DNA of 64,000 nt, from the NCBI RefSeq assembly GCF_002443255.2, contig NW_019211457.1, forward strand, positions 1,280,727-1,344,726. The letters run 5' to 3'. The translations under genes were made by a program, and so were the position numbers. Within the stretch, counting starts at the first letter, position 1. Every line of letters begins with the position of its first letter. This stretch comes from Varroa destructor (lineage: Eukaryota > Arthropoda > Arachnida > Mesostigmata > Varroidae). Below, in pieces: positions 1-13,068 of the stretch. The notes under the pieces were generated by a model. The model was not told the DNA's origin. It searched no databases and saw nothing but the letters and a program-made list of their open reading frames with translations.

Positions 1-339
1 ACAAGTACATATCAGAAAATACGCTTATACACTAAATACACAGACCGCTTCCATATTTTTTTTTTTTTAATAATGCCTCCTCACAACGTGAAGTTTATAT
101 CTGATACAGTAACAGTATATAAAAATGACGCTGTGTGTCACTTCGACTACTATCTTCATTTCATACTACCTGCCTGTGTAGTGCTTCGTTCAATTTAAGT
201 GAAATTGCTTCGTGTCTCTCCGTTCTCTGAGTTTGAGACATGTTCCAGCGGCGTACGCTCAACGGTTACGTAAAACTAGAAGCATTTTTTACGGCAACGA
301 ATTCAGTAAACATAGGCTGCACTGCTGACCCCTTCACCA

Positions 340-3300
340 TCTCGACGCGCATATAGAAATCTCGCGTTGGTCCGTCAAAACCAGCCGTGTAAAGAACTTT
401 GTCATGTATTTTGTATAGCGTATCGGTGAAATGACGCTAATTAAAGGGACCGTCTAGACCTTCCTGTAAAATGCCAAATGCAAAAAAAAATACTGAAGAT
501 TTAACCCTGTTTACTTGATTCACACCTGTCGTTGATGAAATACGTGGCAGTGAGCCCCGCCGGTTTCTACAGAGATTCAGTCATTCGAACTACTGCGCGT
601 TTAGGGTCTTAGTAAGCGACAAAGTTAAAAAGGATACGTCCTTGTCGATAGTATCGACCGTATAAATTGTATGAGTATGAAGAAAGTGGGAAAAACCACT
701 TTCAGGAAAATTATTAACTAGGTTGAATGAGGCAAGCTCAATGAACAGGACTACTAAATAATTAATTATTAAATTAACTGACTTTGACGGATGCCTAGCA
801 TCTGTCCGTTATGCTATGTAGATAATAAGGCGTAATCCCATATAGTTAATTATCATATTGTGACAAGAACCTGACATCAAACCGTGAAGCCGGACCCTCG
901 GCCGGGTTCACTGAATTCCAGCTTGGATTGCATAGTAATTTACTGCCATAGTCAACATTGCACATGGCGGAAAGATTAGGAAGTGAGACGTTTCACAGGC
1001 TTGAAATCAGACTATGTTCGAAATGTGTTTCTCATTTACTAGACACAAGAAGCATTGCAGAAAGCTTTACGAATCTACGTATTTGTCTTAGTACGGAATA
1101 TATCTCAGGCAAGACTAATGGACGTATGTGCTCGTGCAGTTCCTTTGCATCGTGGCCATGTACATACGTGTATATTCTTCGTCCAGAAGAGTTTTGTTAA
1201 AGCGAAGAGGCGATCGAAAAATATATGGTTCTGGAGAATGTGGAAACCTTTGAAGCGCAGCGAAAACGCATCCGTTCTCACGGCTATCAACGCCTACAAT
1301 GTCACCATATAAACCCGTTGAGATTAGAAACAAATGAAAATTTGGATTCCGCTATTGGAAAATCAAATCTAGTTGATCGTTATGATCTGTCTGATGCGCA
1401 GATTGAATTAGTTTAGTCATAATAGTTATTTAACACGACACCCTGACAGCGATAAGAGTTCGTCAAGACTTTAGCTAACGCCTGTACAGACGAGGAAAGT
1501 ACCAGCGGGTTTATTTCACCGCTTAGTTCCTTTTGTGGCCCACTGCTTGGCCACGGTACATAAAACGGCGCAAAGCAGGGTTTCGTAATCGGTAGCTGCG
1601 AGCGATAGCAAAAATGGAACCGGACAATGTCTGGCTATACTTTAGCTGAACTTTTTCCAATGAAATCAGCTGTGTACAATACGAAGAACCTGCCGGTAGC
1701 AGATCAATGAATCGAATTGAGCTCACACATGCGGAAGCGCTGGCACCTTTACTAACATGGTGACGCAAAGCGGTATGAAGAAAATCTTCCGAACGCATTA
1801 ATAAAATCACGCACTCAATATTCGAACAAGTTCTAACAGGCAATTAGCATGTGCATATAGGCTGGGGCAAAAAATGAAGCCCACATTATCTATAATTGGT
1901 TGATTCGCTAAGAGAAAAGCACTTCAAATGGCCGAAATGGAGACCGCGGAAACGCCAAATCATGTGCACGCCATGCACGTGAAACCAACAAAGTCGAAGG
2001 TATGTATTTCATATCGAACATTATGAGCAATATGGGCATGGATCGTATGAGTCGCACGCACTGACAAAAGCCTTAAAACGAGCAGAAGCGACAAGTACTA
2101 CTGATCTACGAGAAGTCTCACGCCAATCAATCTGGCACTGCTACCATTAGAAGAAAATAGCCCTAAATTTCTTTACCGTCAGCTGGGTTATCAGAGGACG
2201 TTCTTAACAACAGTGTTCGTAATTATGCGTCGACATGAACTGGGACGGACATTTTGTTATTGGATTTGACAAGCTCTTCTTCGAAAACCACCCCGGACTT
2301 GGTGCTGATTCAACATAGACATAATACGATACGGTGATCACTTTTATTATTATTACTGTTTGGTGAAAAAAAAATGTATGATTGACAAAAGCTGAAATCT
2401 ACATAGTCATGCAGCATGAGAGGCATTAAATGGAACTACAATAAGTATTTTAAATAATACAATTTAGAATATTTCTTGCCGATTCAACTGTCTATCAAAT
2501 CTACATTAGCAGTGGCTACTGGTATCATTTCATTATACTCTTTGGGTTTACCTAGAGCTATGCTATATTGTGATACTGAAAAATGAAGATCGTCATCATT
2601 CATGGCGTCAATATATGCTTTTATTTATTCATATCCCACAGATGGCATTCTTATCCGTTTAATGCCTCTTCCAATATAATGTACGTTCATTGTTCAAGTC
2701 GAAACAGGACAAGATAGACCAGTGACGTTTCGAATTTTAAACAGAGAACGTATGGCACCCACAACGCACCCTATTCTAGTACGATTTTTTGAACACATAC
2801 ACACGGTTCGCCTTGGGCTGGCCGGAGGCCAGTCAACAATGCCTGATGGCTCAGATACCGAATATAAAACAAAAAAGAACCTTGTAATCTATTCGTAAAT
2901 CGTTACTCGGCCATCTTGGTATGGCTACAGGAATTTATACTGTCTGTAAGTGTGGTCAAGAGGACCGGCGTAAACAGATCGGACAAACCATAGCCTATTT
3001 ACAGAGTCCGGTCTCCAACGCAGAGCATAATCACCCCTGTCTTGTCAATGGGATTGCGTCGCCGTAGTCCTATGCCCCTCCAAGCTTGTATTTGTCGCGC
3101 AACTCTAGAGTACCTTGTCCAATGGGAAAGTATTTGTTTGGATCGAGAAGGCGCACTTAAAAAAAATTTATATGATTTGAGGGCATGATCCACGTCGAAT
3201 TTTCGGACTCGTAGAAAGCAGCAACTTAAGCTTAGGTTCGTCTAGTTATTTAACTCGCTGACGAAACTCCCGAAGATATGTTTCGCGCCGCTCGGGAGTT

Positions 3301-3371
3301 TCTCGTAGTTCGTCGAAAGCCCCTTTCTCCCAAGGCACTTGCTCGGGGAAGTGCTCCACATATGATCCCAT
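340..3371 (-). pseudogene. Decayed CRAL-TRIO lipid-transfer protein gene (paralogue of the intact gene at 13971-15947)
   Basis: This is a collinear but broken copy of the intact CRAL-TRIO gene. Exon 1 starts at 3371 and its N-terminus matches the intact gene around VPWEKGAFDELRETPERR. It then hits an in-frame stop, loses about 15 codons and changes frame before FLRVRKFDVDHALKSYK and RRNPIDKT (about 2999-3220), with another stop near 2996. An exon 2 remnant (VSSIRFIDL) lies near 1650-1730, with its donor changed from CAG|GT to CAG|CT. Exon 3 starts after an AG at 1481 (ALAKVL), is interrupted by roughly 170 extra bases, and resumes near 1275 (FSLRFKGFHIL). A frameshift near 1170 follows, then LHEHIRPLVLPE, whose donor GT has become AT. 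Exon 4 starts at 463 (EGLDGPF) and has TAG where the intact gene has TGG for Trp. With at least five independent lesions it cannot encode the full protein. It keeps the intron positions, so it is a duplicated pseudogene, not a retrocopy. Confidence 0.85.
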
Positions 3372-5768
3372 CTGCGATGAAAGCAGCAATTGCGAAGCAC
3401 GAATCTCTCTCAATAGTTAAGATTCGCAATTATTAGGCCAATTCTTGTTTAATAAAAGAAAAAGTAGCCTAAACATCCGTTTTGTATATCGGAGCCGTGT
3501 AGATGTGTGGCTTAAACCTACTGCTAAAAGCATTTCAAGGCTACTCTTAAAGACTACGTAACCATCCTTCTATTAATCACTTGAAAAACAGTCCGAAGGA
3601 ACATTTAGCTATAATAGAAAAGGAAGCTATTTTCACAAAAATAGCCCTAATCCTAACCGCTCGCTGCTTGACTCTCGCCGGCTCGTAGTTTACGAAACAA
3701 TAACCAATTTTTTTCACTAGTAAAAAGCATTTTCTTTGATTCTATTCTCATTCAATTGGGAAAAGTGTAACTTCAAAAACATTTGTAGAATATCTGTTTT
3801 GTAATACGCGAAACAGGAATGTTTTATCTAGGTAAACAATATTAAAGATGTCTGTAGTGTCTATGATATCGACCTACCTATAAAAACATATGAATTAGAT
3901 GCGGGCGAACGGGAATGATTCTAAGGTCGAGATTTGAACGCTAAGTGCCTGATTGCTAAGTGAGCCGACCTTGTACTTCAATCACAACTGTATATTCGGC
4001 TATACTGTGTTAAAAGGGACATTTTATAGCCACGTACTAACTAGGATTGGGTATTATATCTATAGCATAAGATAGATATAATACCCAATCCTAACAGCGG
4101 GTTGGTTAGACACAAGTGCGATCCCAAAATCCACCGTTTTCGATTCATTTTCGCCAACTACAGCTCCGATTAAAGCTGGCTGGCCCGGACAACCCCAGAC
4201 AGAAGTAAAACACATACTTGTGGCGATGAACTGCTAGGACAAAAAAATGGCTAAAGGCCATGCAAAATAAAAACCCATTTGGTATTGCTACTTCTAACCC
4301 AATACTCTGGTTAAGCGGTGGGCTAGTCTGCGTCTAGAAGTCGCTTGTTTCTGCGAATTTGTTTTGAGTCGGTATCTTGGAGGCATTGGCTTTACGCATC
4401 GCGTCAGTATTCTCATTTCGAAGCCACGCAAACGGGCAGAAATATCTAAATTAACTAAGGACCAAGTACGTCCAGCGAAACCGACGTATGCGGGAAACGT
4501 CCAAGGAAAAGCGTGCACAGAACACGTCATATGAGCTGATCAACGTAAGCGTGAATTGTACAAACTAAACGATCATTTTAAATTCTGTTGATTGGGTAAT
4601 TACTATTTTTATCTAGAGAGACTTAATAGGGCAAAAAAAATTAATCAGCTTAGCCGATCTGACAGTGAGTATCCATTAGTGAAGGGTTTCAGTAATGTAC
4701 TTGAATTTCGTTTGTCCTTTGTGGTCGCCGACACGTACGGGCAAACTGATCGCACCTACCGAAAAAAATCTAATAGTCTTCGAGCAAGGCCCTACCAAAA
4801 AAAAAAACGCTGTAGTTTAAGCGAACATTCACTGAAGCCTTTGAGTGAAAACTATTGAAAGCATACGTCGCTCGAAGATGTTTTCTAAGTGGTACGTTTC
4901 TCTAACAAACAGACACTTCTCGTAAATTACCTTCCCTTATTCTGCATGACTAGAAGTCTATTCCGGTTCCTTTGTCTGATTATTGCACCCAACAAAAACA
5001 AAGGTGATCAGGTTGGACTGGATTTTGTGGGTCGCCTGAGTCGAAGTGCATTAATCAAATTACTGTTACTTCAAAAGGAACCGTGCGCTTTTGTCGCATA
5101 GAGCGTAATGTTAATTTCTTGGTCACACACAGCAAAACACGAGCAGGGTGGAGCTCGCGAGTTGTTGCTTAGTGATTTCTATGACAATTCTGTAAACATA
5201 CGAGCGTGTTTTTGCTACGGAAGGTTTCGTGTTCGTATGACTGGTGATTTGGTAAAAATATGATAGATGAATCAGTTTCATTGTACTAAGCACTGCATCA
5301 AACGTTCAGATAATCTGCACTAATAACACGAATGTGAAATCCTTCATACGTACTTCCGTAGTCGCCGGTCATTACTTCAACGAAGTGCCATCATTGGGCG
5401 CCGTTTGCAAGATAAGATCGCTAATTTTTTTTACCTGGTCGAGAGCAGCTGCACTTAGGTCCCTGTGAATGATGATTTGCCTCTGATACCTGGAAAAGCA
5501 GGATTTACTAGAAGTCACCAAGATGTATATATGGTTTCATAAATAGACGGTACCTTCGTTACACAAAGTTATCTCGAGGAACACTATTGACAAGGAACAC
5601 CGGTTGTTAATAATTGTATGTATCTGACGCGAGAACGTGTCGCGGGCGATGATTCAACCGACGTGAAACAACAGCTTCCAACCCAGATGGTGCATAGGTT
5701 TCTATTGTGGACACCTAGAAACTCATATTGGGATCATGTCTACAAGCACCGAGCTGTTTAAAGGCGAA
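3372..5768. other. Gene-free stretch with one strong hairpin
   Basis: I see no supportable gene here. Short open frames at 4294-4530 (minus) and 4592-5101 (plus) have AT-driven composition and no recognisable motif. The clear structure is the 22-bp inverted repeat at 4042-4093, listed separately. Confidence 0.5.
4042..4093. repeat. Perfect 22-bp inverted repeat with 8-base loop
   Basis: The left arm at 4042-4063 and the right arm at 4072-4093 are exact reverse complements, separated by AGCATAAG. Pairing stops at both ends, so the arm is exactly 22 bp. It could be a foldback or MITE remnant, or a cruciform-forming element. No target-site duplication or longer terminal repeat is visible beside it. 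Confidence 0.9.
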
Positions 5769-6047
5769 CTAAACACGGGTATAAGCGGACACATCGTCTA
5801 TCGACCGTCGATTCTGACATTGTGTTTTCCAGTGCAATTTTACGAAACAGTGTTGCAGCCAGTCCTTGGCTGAATAGAGCGTATACTCTGGCAGAGTGGC
5901 AACGTCTTTCACAACTGAAATTGCTCTTTTCGCAGCTTTTGCTCTGCGCACGTGGGTCGGCGAACCGCGCAGCATCGGCACCGTATCCAGGTACAATATA
6001 ATAAAGACAATGGCGATGGAAACATGTAGGGATCTCAATGCAAACAT
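5769..6047 (-). CDS. Candidate small secreted or membrane-anchored protein (92 aa), unidentified
   Basis: A single open frame begins with ATG at 6047. The first 24 or so residues look like a signal peptide: a short basic start (MFALRS) followed by the hydrophobic run IAIVFIILYL. The remainder is basic and hydrophilic, with clusters RRAKAAKR and QNRRS and two cysteines. No family is recognised. It could be a one-exon secreted peptide or the first exon of a longer gene. Against it: open frames of this length arise by chance in this window, no TATA box or polyadenylation signal was identified with confidence, and no paralogue is visible. The signal-peptide-like start is the main support. Confidence 0.27.
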   Translation of the reverse strand: MFALRSLHVSIAIVFIILYLDTVPMLRGSPTHVRRAKAAKRAISVVKDVATLPEYTLYSAKDWLQHCFVKLHWKTQCQNRRSIDDVSAYTRV

Positions 6048-7719
6048 AAATTATATTGAAGCACGATTAGGATAGTACCTTAGGACGCAGTCATTAATGA
6101 GCAAACGGGACAATGAGCAAAAAGCACGCTAAAATCTAAAGACCAAGCTTTATATCACTGCTGACTGTTAATTTATTTACGAACTAGTAGCACCATAAAC
6201 CTTCGCGACATTCACCGATTCGCCGGCCATAAGCTGTAACACGCTAATTGATATTCTGTAAACATCTATCTATTTTTTAAGCGGAGAGGAAAATGTTTTT
6301 TAACGCACGCAGACATGGAAAGGAAGCGAAACGGAAAACTATCTATTGGTTAGCGGAAAAACGAATTTATTAGCTCGACCTACTTGGAATCGAGAGTTCT
6401 GCCAGACGACTGCTCTTACTACTGTCTAATAACAAAGAGTGTTTCACGTTTGGTCCTAGTACCTATACACACACTGTTTCAGCCGACTGGGCCTTAGCAC
6501 TGCCAAGCGAACTGTGTATCTACGGCTGGCGTCGGACCTACTAAGTGAGCACGTTACCAATTTGGCACTACAACAACGATATTTCAGTGCTACATGCCGC
6601 ACGCCGCGATGAGCCGGGAGCTATAAAGCATTTTAAATCGAGGGCCACACAGGATAAATGTTCAATTCTATAAACCAATAGGTCAATGAACACACGCTAG
6701 TGTTTATGTGTTACCTAGAAAAGGCAAATTGAAACGACTCATCAACAGAGCTTAGTTTGGCAAAAATCAGCTTTCCGCTTGTCGCGACCGTACTTGATAG
6801 CTGCTCCGCACAAAGGTCCGTCTTTTAGGGGGTACTCTCGGCGCACGACCCAAAGAAACTAACTCAGCTGCCGGCTACCAGCTCTATCGACCCGATACAC
6901 TGCGTGTGTCGCTCGTTAGATCATCTCGCTAAATCGCGTCCAGATCGCTACTGAAACAGCGAACTATTTTCGACCGTGGCACAAGTGTTACTGCAATTGC
7001 AGTGCAATCAGAGAGAGAAAAAAGCGACCTTGAATGCGGTGCACTTGTGAGACGGTCGAATGTATCGAAATTCGATGATAGAAACTATGGAATAATGAAT
7101 TGCCAACTCTGTATCGGTCCGTATTGCCTCAGGTGGACGAACTGCGAAGATGCAGATCTACTCATTGCTCATGATTAACAACGAATCTAGCCTAATAATG
7201 AATCAACAAAATCGACTGGTATTCTAATTGATATAAGAAGAAATCGAAGTTACAACGGAAAAATTGGTGTTTCGTTAGCTCTTGTTGTAGAGATGTGATG
7301 TGAATTTCTGCAAAACTGTTTTGCAATGTGATAACTCTTTTAATAAAATACCCTTGGTAACTGTTCCGCACCAAAACGAATCGAAACATGTCTGCTTAAA
7401 TAAAGTGGGGCGTTTCAAAGCTGATTACCATTATACTGTTTCGAAGATAACAACATCATTACGTCCGCCTATCCGGAGTCCCTGCTGCTTGAAGCTGATT
7501 AAGCGTAAACAATGCTCTTCGTATTAGCAATTCTAAAATAGCAATCTTTCGCAACCCAATTTAACGACGAGATGTCTGCTTGAATAGGCGGGAAATTTTA
7601 AAAAGAGTGTATTGTTTATGTTCGCTGAAATGTGCGCACAAATCGCTACTCGTTTCATAAATGGTACATGTTTGGAGACCGTTCATCCGTAGCCTCTTCT
7701 AATCCCGAAAGCTTTCTAC
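6048..7719. other. Gene-free stretch, locally GC-richer at 6470-6980
   Basis: No supportable gene. The part from about 6470 to 6980 is GC-richer than its surroundings and holds short open stretches in several frames, one after a TTTCAG at 6476-6481. No frame shows a recognisable domain. It could equally be regulatory DNA or old decayed coding sequence. Confidence 0.35.
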
Positions 7720-7764
7720 ATATATATATATATATATATAGGATATATATATATCCTATATATA
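7720..7764. repeat. TA microsatellite with internal GGATATATATATATCC palindrome, left of assembly gap
   Basis: Alternating TA runs up to the gap, interrupted by a 16-base palindrome starting at 7741. The self-complementary low-complexity sequence probably explains why assembly failed here. Confidence 0.95.
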
Positions 7765-7864
7765 NNNNNNNNNNNNNNNNNNNNNNNNNNNNNNNNNNNN
7801 NNNNNNNNNNNNNNNNNNNNNNNNNNNNNNNNNNNNNNNNNNNNNNNNNNNNNNNNNNNNNNNN
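7765..7864. other. Assembly gap (100 N)
   Basis: Exactly 100 undetermined bases, a conventional placeholder length, so the true gap size is unknown. TA repeats flank it on both sides (7720-7764 and 7865-7876). Confidence 0.99.
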
Positions 7865-7876
7865 TATATATATATA

Positions 7877-9890
7877 AGAGCTGACCGATTTTGTAGCAAT
7901 CAGGCTTCGCTGTATCCGTATTGGATTATCATCGCCAAATTGCTTTCCTAAGCTTCCATAACGTGTCAAAAAAAACTTTATGTGATACGAACGTCTTTAT
8001 CGCACTCAAGGATCAAGCTTAAAGAAACATATTGAATTTATTTAATAATTTGAGTTAATACATCTTACTAACGATACAAGCAAAATGGCGTCGTCATCCT
8101 TGTTATTAAACCCGTTTTCCTCAAAACCCTATAATCTGGCCGTATTAAAATGAACAAAAACCAATTTCGCAGATATAGATTTTCTTTTTCTATCATATTA
8201 AGTCCCAAGAGTCAACAAAGCAAACGGCAATTCCACATCGTGCGTTGTGACATGTGTATCGGTAATATTTGCTAGATCGTATAAATCTTATCTGGGCATC
8301 GCTGGCGACAAGTCAAATAGACCTGGTCGCCCGAACAAGTCACGAAGGTCCAAATCGTACATTGGAAGAAAATGAACTGGAAAAGTTTAGCTGCAAAAGT
8401 ATATAGACTGATCATGTTTCACGTACACGGGTCTATGCACGTTTAGAAAAGGGGCGGCATCTTGATTTATTACGGCTTTCTCTGCTGCCGGTTGGTTTTA
8501 TATCTAATAGCAAAACAGAAAAACCTAGGATTCATGAGAGGCAATAGAGATTATCGCAGGCGTCCCATTGTTTACAAGCCGTAGCGGGCAGATAAAGCTG
8601 TCAGTAGAAGTAATCTATTTAAGTGACGGTCTTGTATGAGCAGCCTTTTTTCACCTTCGACGACAGCGACATCGCTGCAACCTGAGATTTTTTATTCAAC
8701 AGCTATAATTTGACTTTTCTTTTCTTATAGTTAGGGGGTCATCGGTCAGCTTTTGATCCTACTTTTACCTTCGACATAGTTCGACCGTTCCGTTAACAGC
8801 CGAATCCTAGAAAATAGTTCATGCACGCCGTTCACGGCTCAGTTCTATACTTTAGAGTACAACGGTTTACCTTTACTTTCAATTTAAGGCATTTTACCCT
8901 CGCATCGTGATACACGTACTAGAGTATATCTGATAAACCGCTGATAAGCTACTTTTTGTTTTAGATTCATGAGTGACTCGTAAGCAGCATGAGTTGTATG
9001 TTGTCCTTTTGTTGTACTTGGCATTGATAGGTGGCGAACTCGGCTGATGATGTTTACGAGCTCGTCACAGAGGCCATTCGAAAAGAATGATCTTGACCCA
9101 AATTTATAAAGCATTTCTATCTTCATAAACGTGGAATCTACAGCTAAACCGTAGAAGTCAATGAATAACAGCTCACCAGCTATCGCGACTACGAACTAAA
9201 CAAAATCGGGTTTGTTCTAAGAAAAAGAGGTCTTTTAAAACCGGGTTTTTCTATTATAGAACGAAAACGGTACGATCTTAATGTGAATCACCAAACGCGT
9301 CAGCTATTAATTACATAGAACAAAACACGTTTCCATCGTACCAAACCTATTTAGGTATACCTAAGAATTTACTTAGGCAAAAAAGCAATTAGATAAAATA
9401 ATGCGGTTTAAACATTGTCCAGCGTGACAGGCTACCCCAGTTTCGAATATATATTTAGCTACTAGTAAGCAAGTGAATTTAGTGTCGGTTTTTCGCTTGC
9501 ACATTGGACTTCAGTTACTTAATCTAATATAATTGCTCAGTGAGACTAAAATAACCTTACTAATAGCAGACCTTATAGAAGCTGGCCTTCGATTATACCA
9601 GGACACATATTTCCGCATATGAATAACAAACACTATATAAAGTAAACTATGGCTCACTAGAGTGGCTGGCTTACCTATGCAGTCCATATCTAGGCTCTTG
9701 AACAGGCAAGTAATAACAAGGCCTTTGGCGCCACATGACCAAATAACCAATGTTTACGTGATGTAGTCATTATACCGTGTACGGTTTTCGGACAATTATC
9801 GAGGAAATTTTAATCCTATAGAGATCAAACTATGATGATACGAAGTAAATATGTACCTCTATATAATACGTTAAGATGATGCGTGTCAAC
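7877..9890. other. Gene-free stretch
   Basis: No supportable gene. A minus-strand open frame at 8884-9126 and another at 9511-9750 show no domain and no convincing splice context. Confidence 0.5.
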
Positions 9891-9918
9891 AAAAAAAAAA
9901 AAAAAAAAAAAGAAAAAA
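9891..9918. repeat. Poly-A tract
   Basis: Twenty-one consecutive A, one G, then six A. About a dozen bases later comes a pyrimidine run ending in GCAG (near 9944), which resembles a splice acceptor, so the tract may sit in an intron. It could also be the tail of an old retroposed sequence, but no element body is recognised upstream. Confidence 0.9.
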
Positions 9919-10141
9919 GTTTATATTTGCTTTTTTTTTTGCAGTCGACCATTTCATTCTGTTGTTCTCACTATTTACGAGACCATTCTTCTTTTTCTAA
10001 CTGTAAGTTAGTCCGATAATGTGTAATACAGTGCTATCGAGTTGTCAAAGAAGTACTGACCGCTTTCAAACTAGAAGCGAGGTAAGTATTTTGCTCATTT
10101 TAAGGAAATATTACATGGTTTAACATAGGCCACTTTGATCA

Positions 10142-10474
10142 ATGGCCACTTGTGACTATTTTCTGACGGTGCCATCGTTCCATCAAGACAGAATTTCTGG
10201 GCTTTTCGGGCGAAAAGCTGCAGTGAGTAATTTGCTTCATCTCTCCCTTGAAACTAAATTAAGAGCGTTACGGAATCAGGCACAGATCAAGACAGATGAT
10301 GATGACGATGGTGATCCGCGATGTACAGTGAAGGCATTCGAACATTACATTTGTCTGAATTTTTGCGAAGTAGTTGAAGATGCATGTGGTGGTGAGAGAC
10401 GACGCCTTCTTGTCGATCTGTTCCAATGGCTTGATATGATCTTGTTAATTCTCAATAGCAGAGACCCAAACTAA
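10142..10474 (+). CDS. Candidate coding exon, acidic and cysteine-containing, unidentified
   Basis: A 110-codon open frame starts with ATG at 10142. Its middle carries an aspartate run (TDDDDDGDP) followed by a segment with four cysteines (RCTVKAF, YICLNFCEVVEDACGG) and then a hydrophobic, possibly helical end (LFQWLDMILLIL) before TAA. Composition of the second half is more protein-like than most open frames in this AT-rich window. A plausible upstream exon ends at a strong donor, GCGAG|GTAAGT at 10081, preceded by an AG near 10031. The frame before the ATG has a stop, so if the two belong together the acceptor would have to lie inside this frame, for example at the CAG near 10222. No family is recognised. 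Confidence 0.32.
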   Translation: MATCDYFLTVPSFHQDRISGLFGRKAAVSNLLHLSLETKLRALRNQAQIKTDDDDDGDPRCTVKAFEHYICLNFCEVVEDACGGERRRLLVDLFQWLDMILLILNSRDPN

Positions 10475-13029
10475 TTGTTTTGGAGGGCGGCAGTAACTCG
10501 TGCACGACCGCTTCTCAATCACATCAAGCGCAATTTTAATGTCACACTGAATCTTGAAGCAAATTGTTCTTTTATCTTTTATTATTGTTACACATTATTG
10601 ATCCATTTTTTGTCACTCGGGACTAACGGCTCAACGTCGTTGCGCTTCTGTAAAGCGTCGCAAATAGAAACGCGATAATTTTGATCAGTTTTGGTGGTAC
10701 CGTCAAACCTCAGACCTTTCTTCTTGCCAATTTTATGCGAGTTGTTTAAAACGCTTTTGCAATAGACGTCAAGCTATTCGGGATTAACTTTTTCTGTAAT
10801 CGGTAGACCCTATTACCAGAAAAGCATTTCTTACACAGTAAAAGCGACAACGTAATCTTTGAGCCGTTTTTCCAATAACGCACCTTGACCATAAACAACA
10901 AATCCTTCTCCTGTGGTCCCGAGCAGCAGTTTCGGCTCTGTTTGCAGAAGTTTCGCTCTCCTTCGCCTCAAAGGATTCCATCTTCAGCTTGAGCGAGAGC
11001 ACTATAACCATTTTAGTACCTTTTAATCAAATGACACCAGCCCCGAGCCGACGCGTCCATATTACCTCAGACATGTGACTCTGGAGCTGTACAGGTATAA
11101 AAACGGTCCCGACAACTTATCCTTTGGTAAGATTTGATAGACGGTTATGCAACTAAATTTGAAAGGGTCTTGAAAGAACTGACAGACGTTGCATGAAAAC
11201 TCGATTTTAATTGATGTACCGTCATCCTCGTAATGGCATAGCGGGTAACGCGCTTGTCTACTAAATTTAGAGATACCTGGTGGCCCAGGTACATCGAAAT
11301 CCGATGTACATATCCTTCGAACGCGAACTGGGCTTGCCGAACCCGACATTTGGTGTCGTAAGAACTACCCATTTAGTCGATCCAGTGATTGTTTATTTGT
11401 GAAAATTTTCTCAATTCTACTTGAGGAACGCATTTCACAAATATGTATGATCGAGAATGTAACAGTGGCCCTTGGTTACAGAAGCCCATTTTCTACCATG
11501 TTACAGTCTGTACCGAAATAAGCAAGTGTCGCTAGCTAAACTGGAATTTATTTTCAACAGTACCAACAATTCCAGACGCCCATAAGCCGGCCATTAGCAT
11601 CTCAGTTTCTCAAATGCAGCATCTTCATTTTAACATATTGCAGATGCTCTGATACAATGAAAACTATGCCACGTTTTTTGATTTCTAAAAGATTATGAAT
11701 TATTCGCTGCTCGCAGTTGATGATACTCATATACCAGACGTTGTCGATTTGTCCACCTACCATTAGTGTCAACGTTGTGACCAACCGAGCTCGCACACAG
11801 CGGCCCACCTCTTGTGGAAGAACAACATTTTTATAAACACAATGTCGACTGGAGAAAGTTTTACGGTTACTTTTCTTTTTTTTTTTTTGATTTAACGAGG
11901 TTGGATTTTTATGCGGGTCAGCTACAGAGGTATAGCGTACAGCGTGCGTACCTAACAGTCTTTGGCAATTTCTGTGGATTAGGTGATCTCCATCGCCTCA
12001 TCATAGGGCACTTACATATCCCTTGCAGCGGTAAAAACTGAGATACGCTTTCGCCCTTATGGAATTATGCCCTTTAAGATTATTCTAGCTTACTAAGATA
12101 AGATGATTAGCGCAGCATCGTTTTATGACGATTAAGGGCATGGGGGCGCAACTCTACGTGAAGAACAAACCAAGGCGTTAAAAATCAGCCTTATAGACCG
12201 TTTGCTGCCTGCTCTGATCATATTGTTCTATAGCTCGACTCAAAACGGCAGCTCCTCAAATCAAGGAGAAATACAAAAGCATCCAGCTCTATTACTTCCA
12301 TAAGATTATTTCTCATTCATATAAGACTGATCAGAAGACGAGCCTAGAAACGAACAATGAATCTCACATCCCGTTCATTTGGTAAACTTTTTCTAAATAA
12401 AGTAAATAAAAAGTAGGATTTTACAAACGATTACGTTCTTTTGATAGACCCACTTATAGACATTTGTCCTTTTGCATAGCAGATAGATGGCAATTGTTTT
12501 AATACAATATCATAAAAACACACGTAATTATTATATAATGTAGTTTTATTTATATTAACCATTTCCTTTTGTTGATGTTTTTACAGGAAAAATGTCATTG
12601 TTGTATATTTGGGCACTGGCAATCATCAGAAAAGGCAAACGCTCTCCATTTTGCATTCACATTGCTACATTCCATAATATTGGATTGGTTTTCTTAGGTT
12701 AAACGGGAGGCAGATTAACTGAACAGTTTTAGTTCCACCTTAATTAACACGTACGTTGTCACGTGCAGCCAACTTCCTCTTGGTGACAGTGGCGCTTAAG
12801 CTTTCGACATACGTTTAGCCCTGTTTCCTTTTAGTTATGTCGCGGGTATGAGAAGATGTAATGGCTTGTGGTTGCCAGTGGCAGTCAAATTCTATCACCA
12901 TAACTTTTCTCGCCTGTCTAGAAGAATATGTTAGACCGTGCTTTTGTCAATTTGAAAAACAAATATCACAGTTCACAGGTTCGTTACCCAGATACTCACA
13001 CACAGAACGATCTGACTCATATAAAAACG

Positions 13030-13068
13030 TACACACACAAACACACACGCACGCACGCACGCACGCGA
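13030..13068. repeat. CA / GCAC microsatellite
   Basis: An ACAC run passes into repeated GCAC units, an ordinary interrupted microsatellite. Confidence 0.95.

Noticed and set aside
1860..2150. Two short protein-like plus-strand frames with a donor-like AAG|GTATGT near 2000
   Set aside because: They fall in an intron-equivalent part of the decayed CRAL-TRIO copy on the other strand. Each is about 25-50 codons long, within chance expectation, and no family fits.
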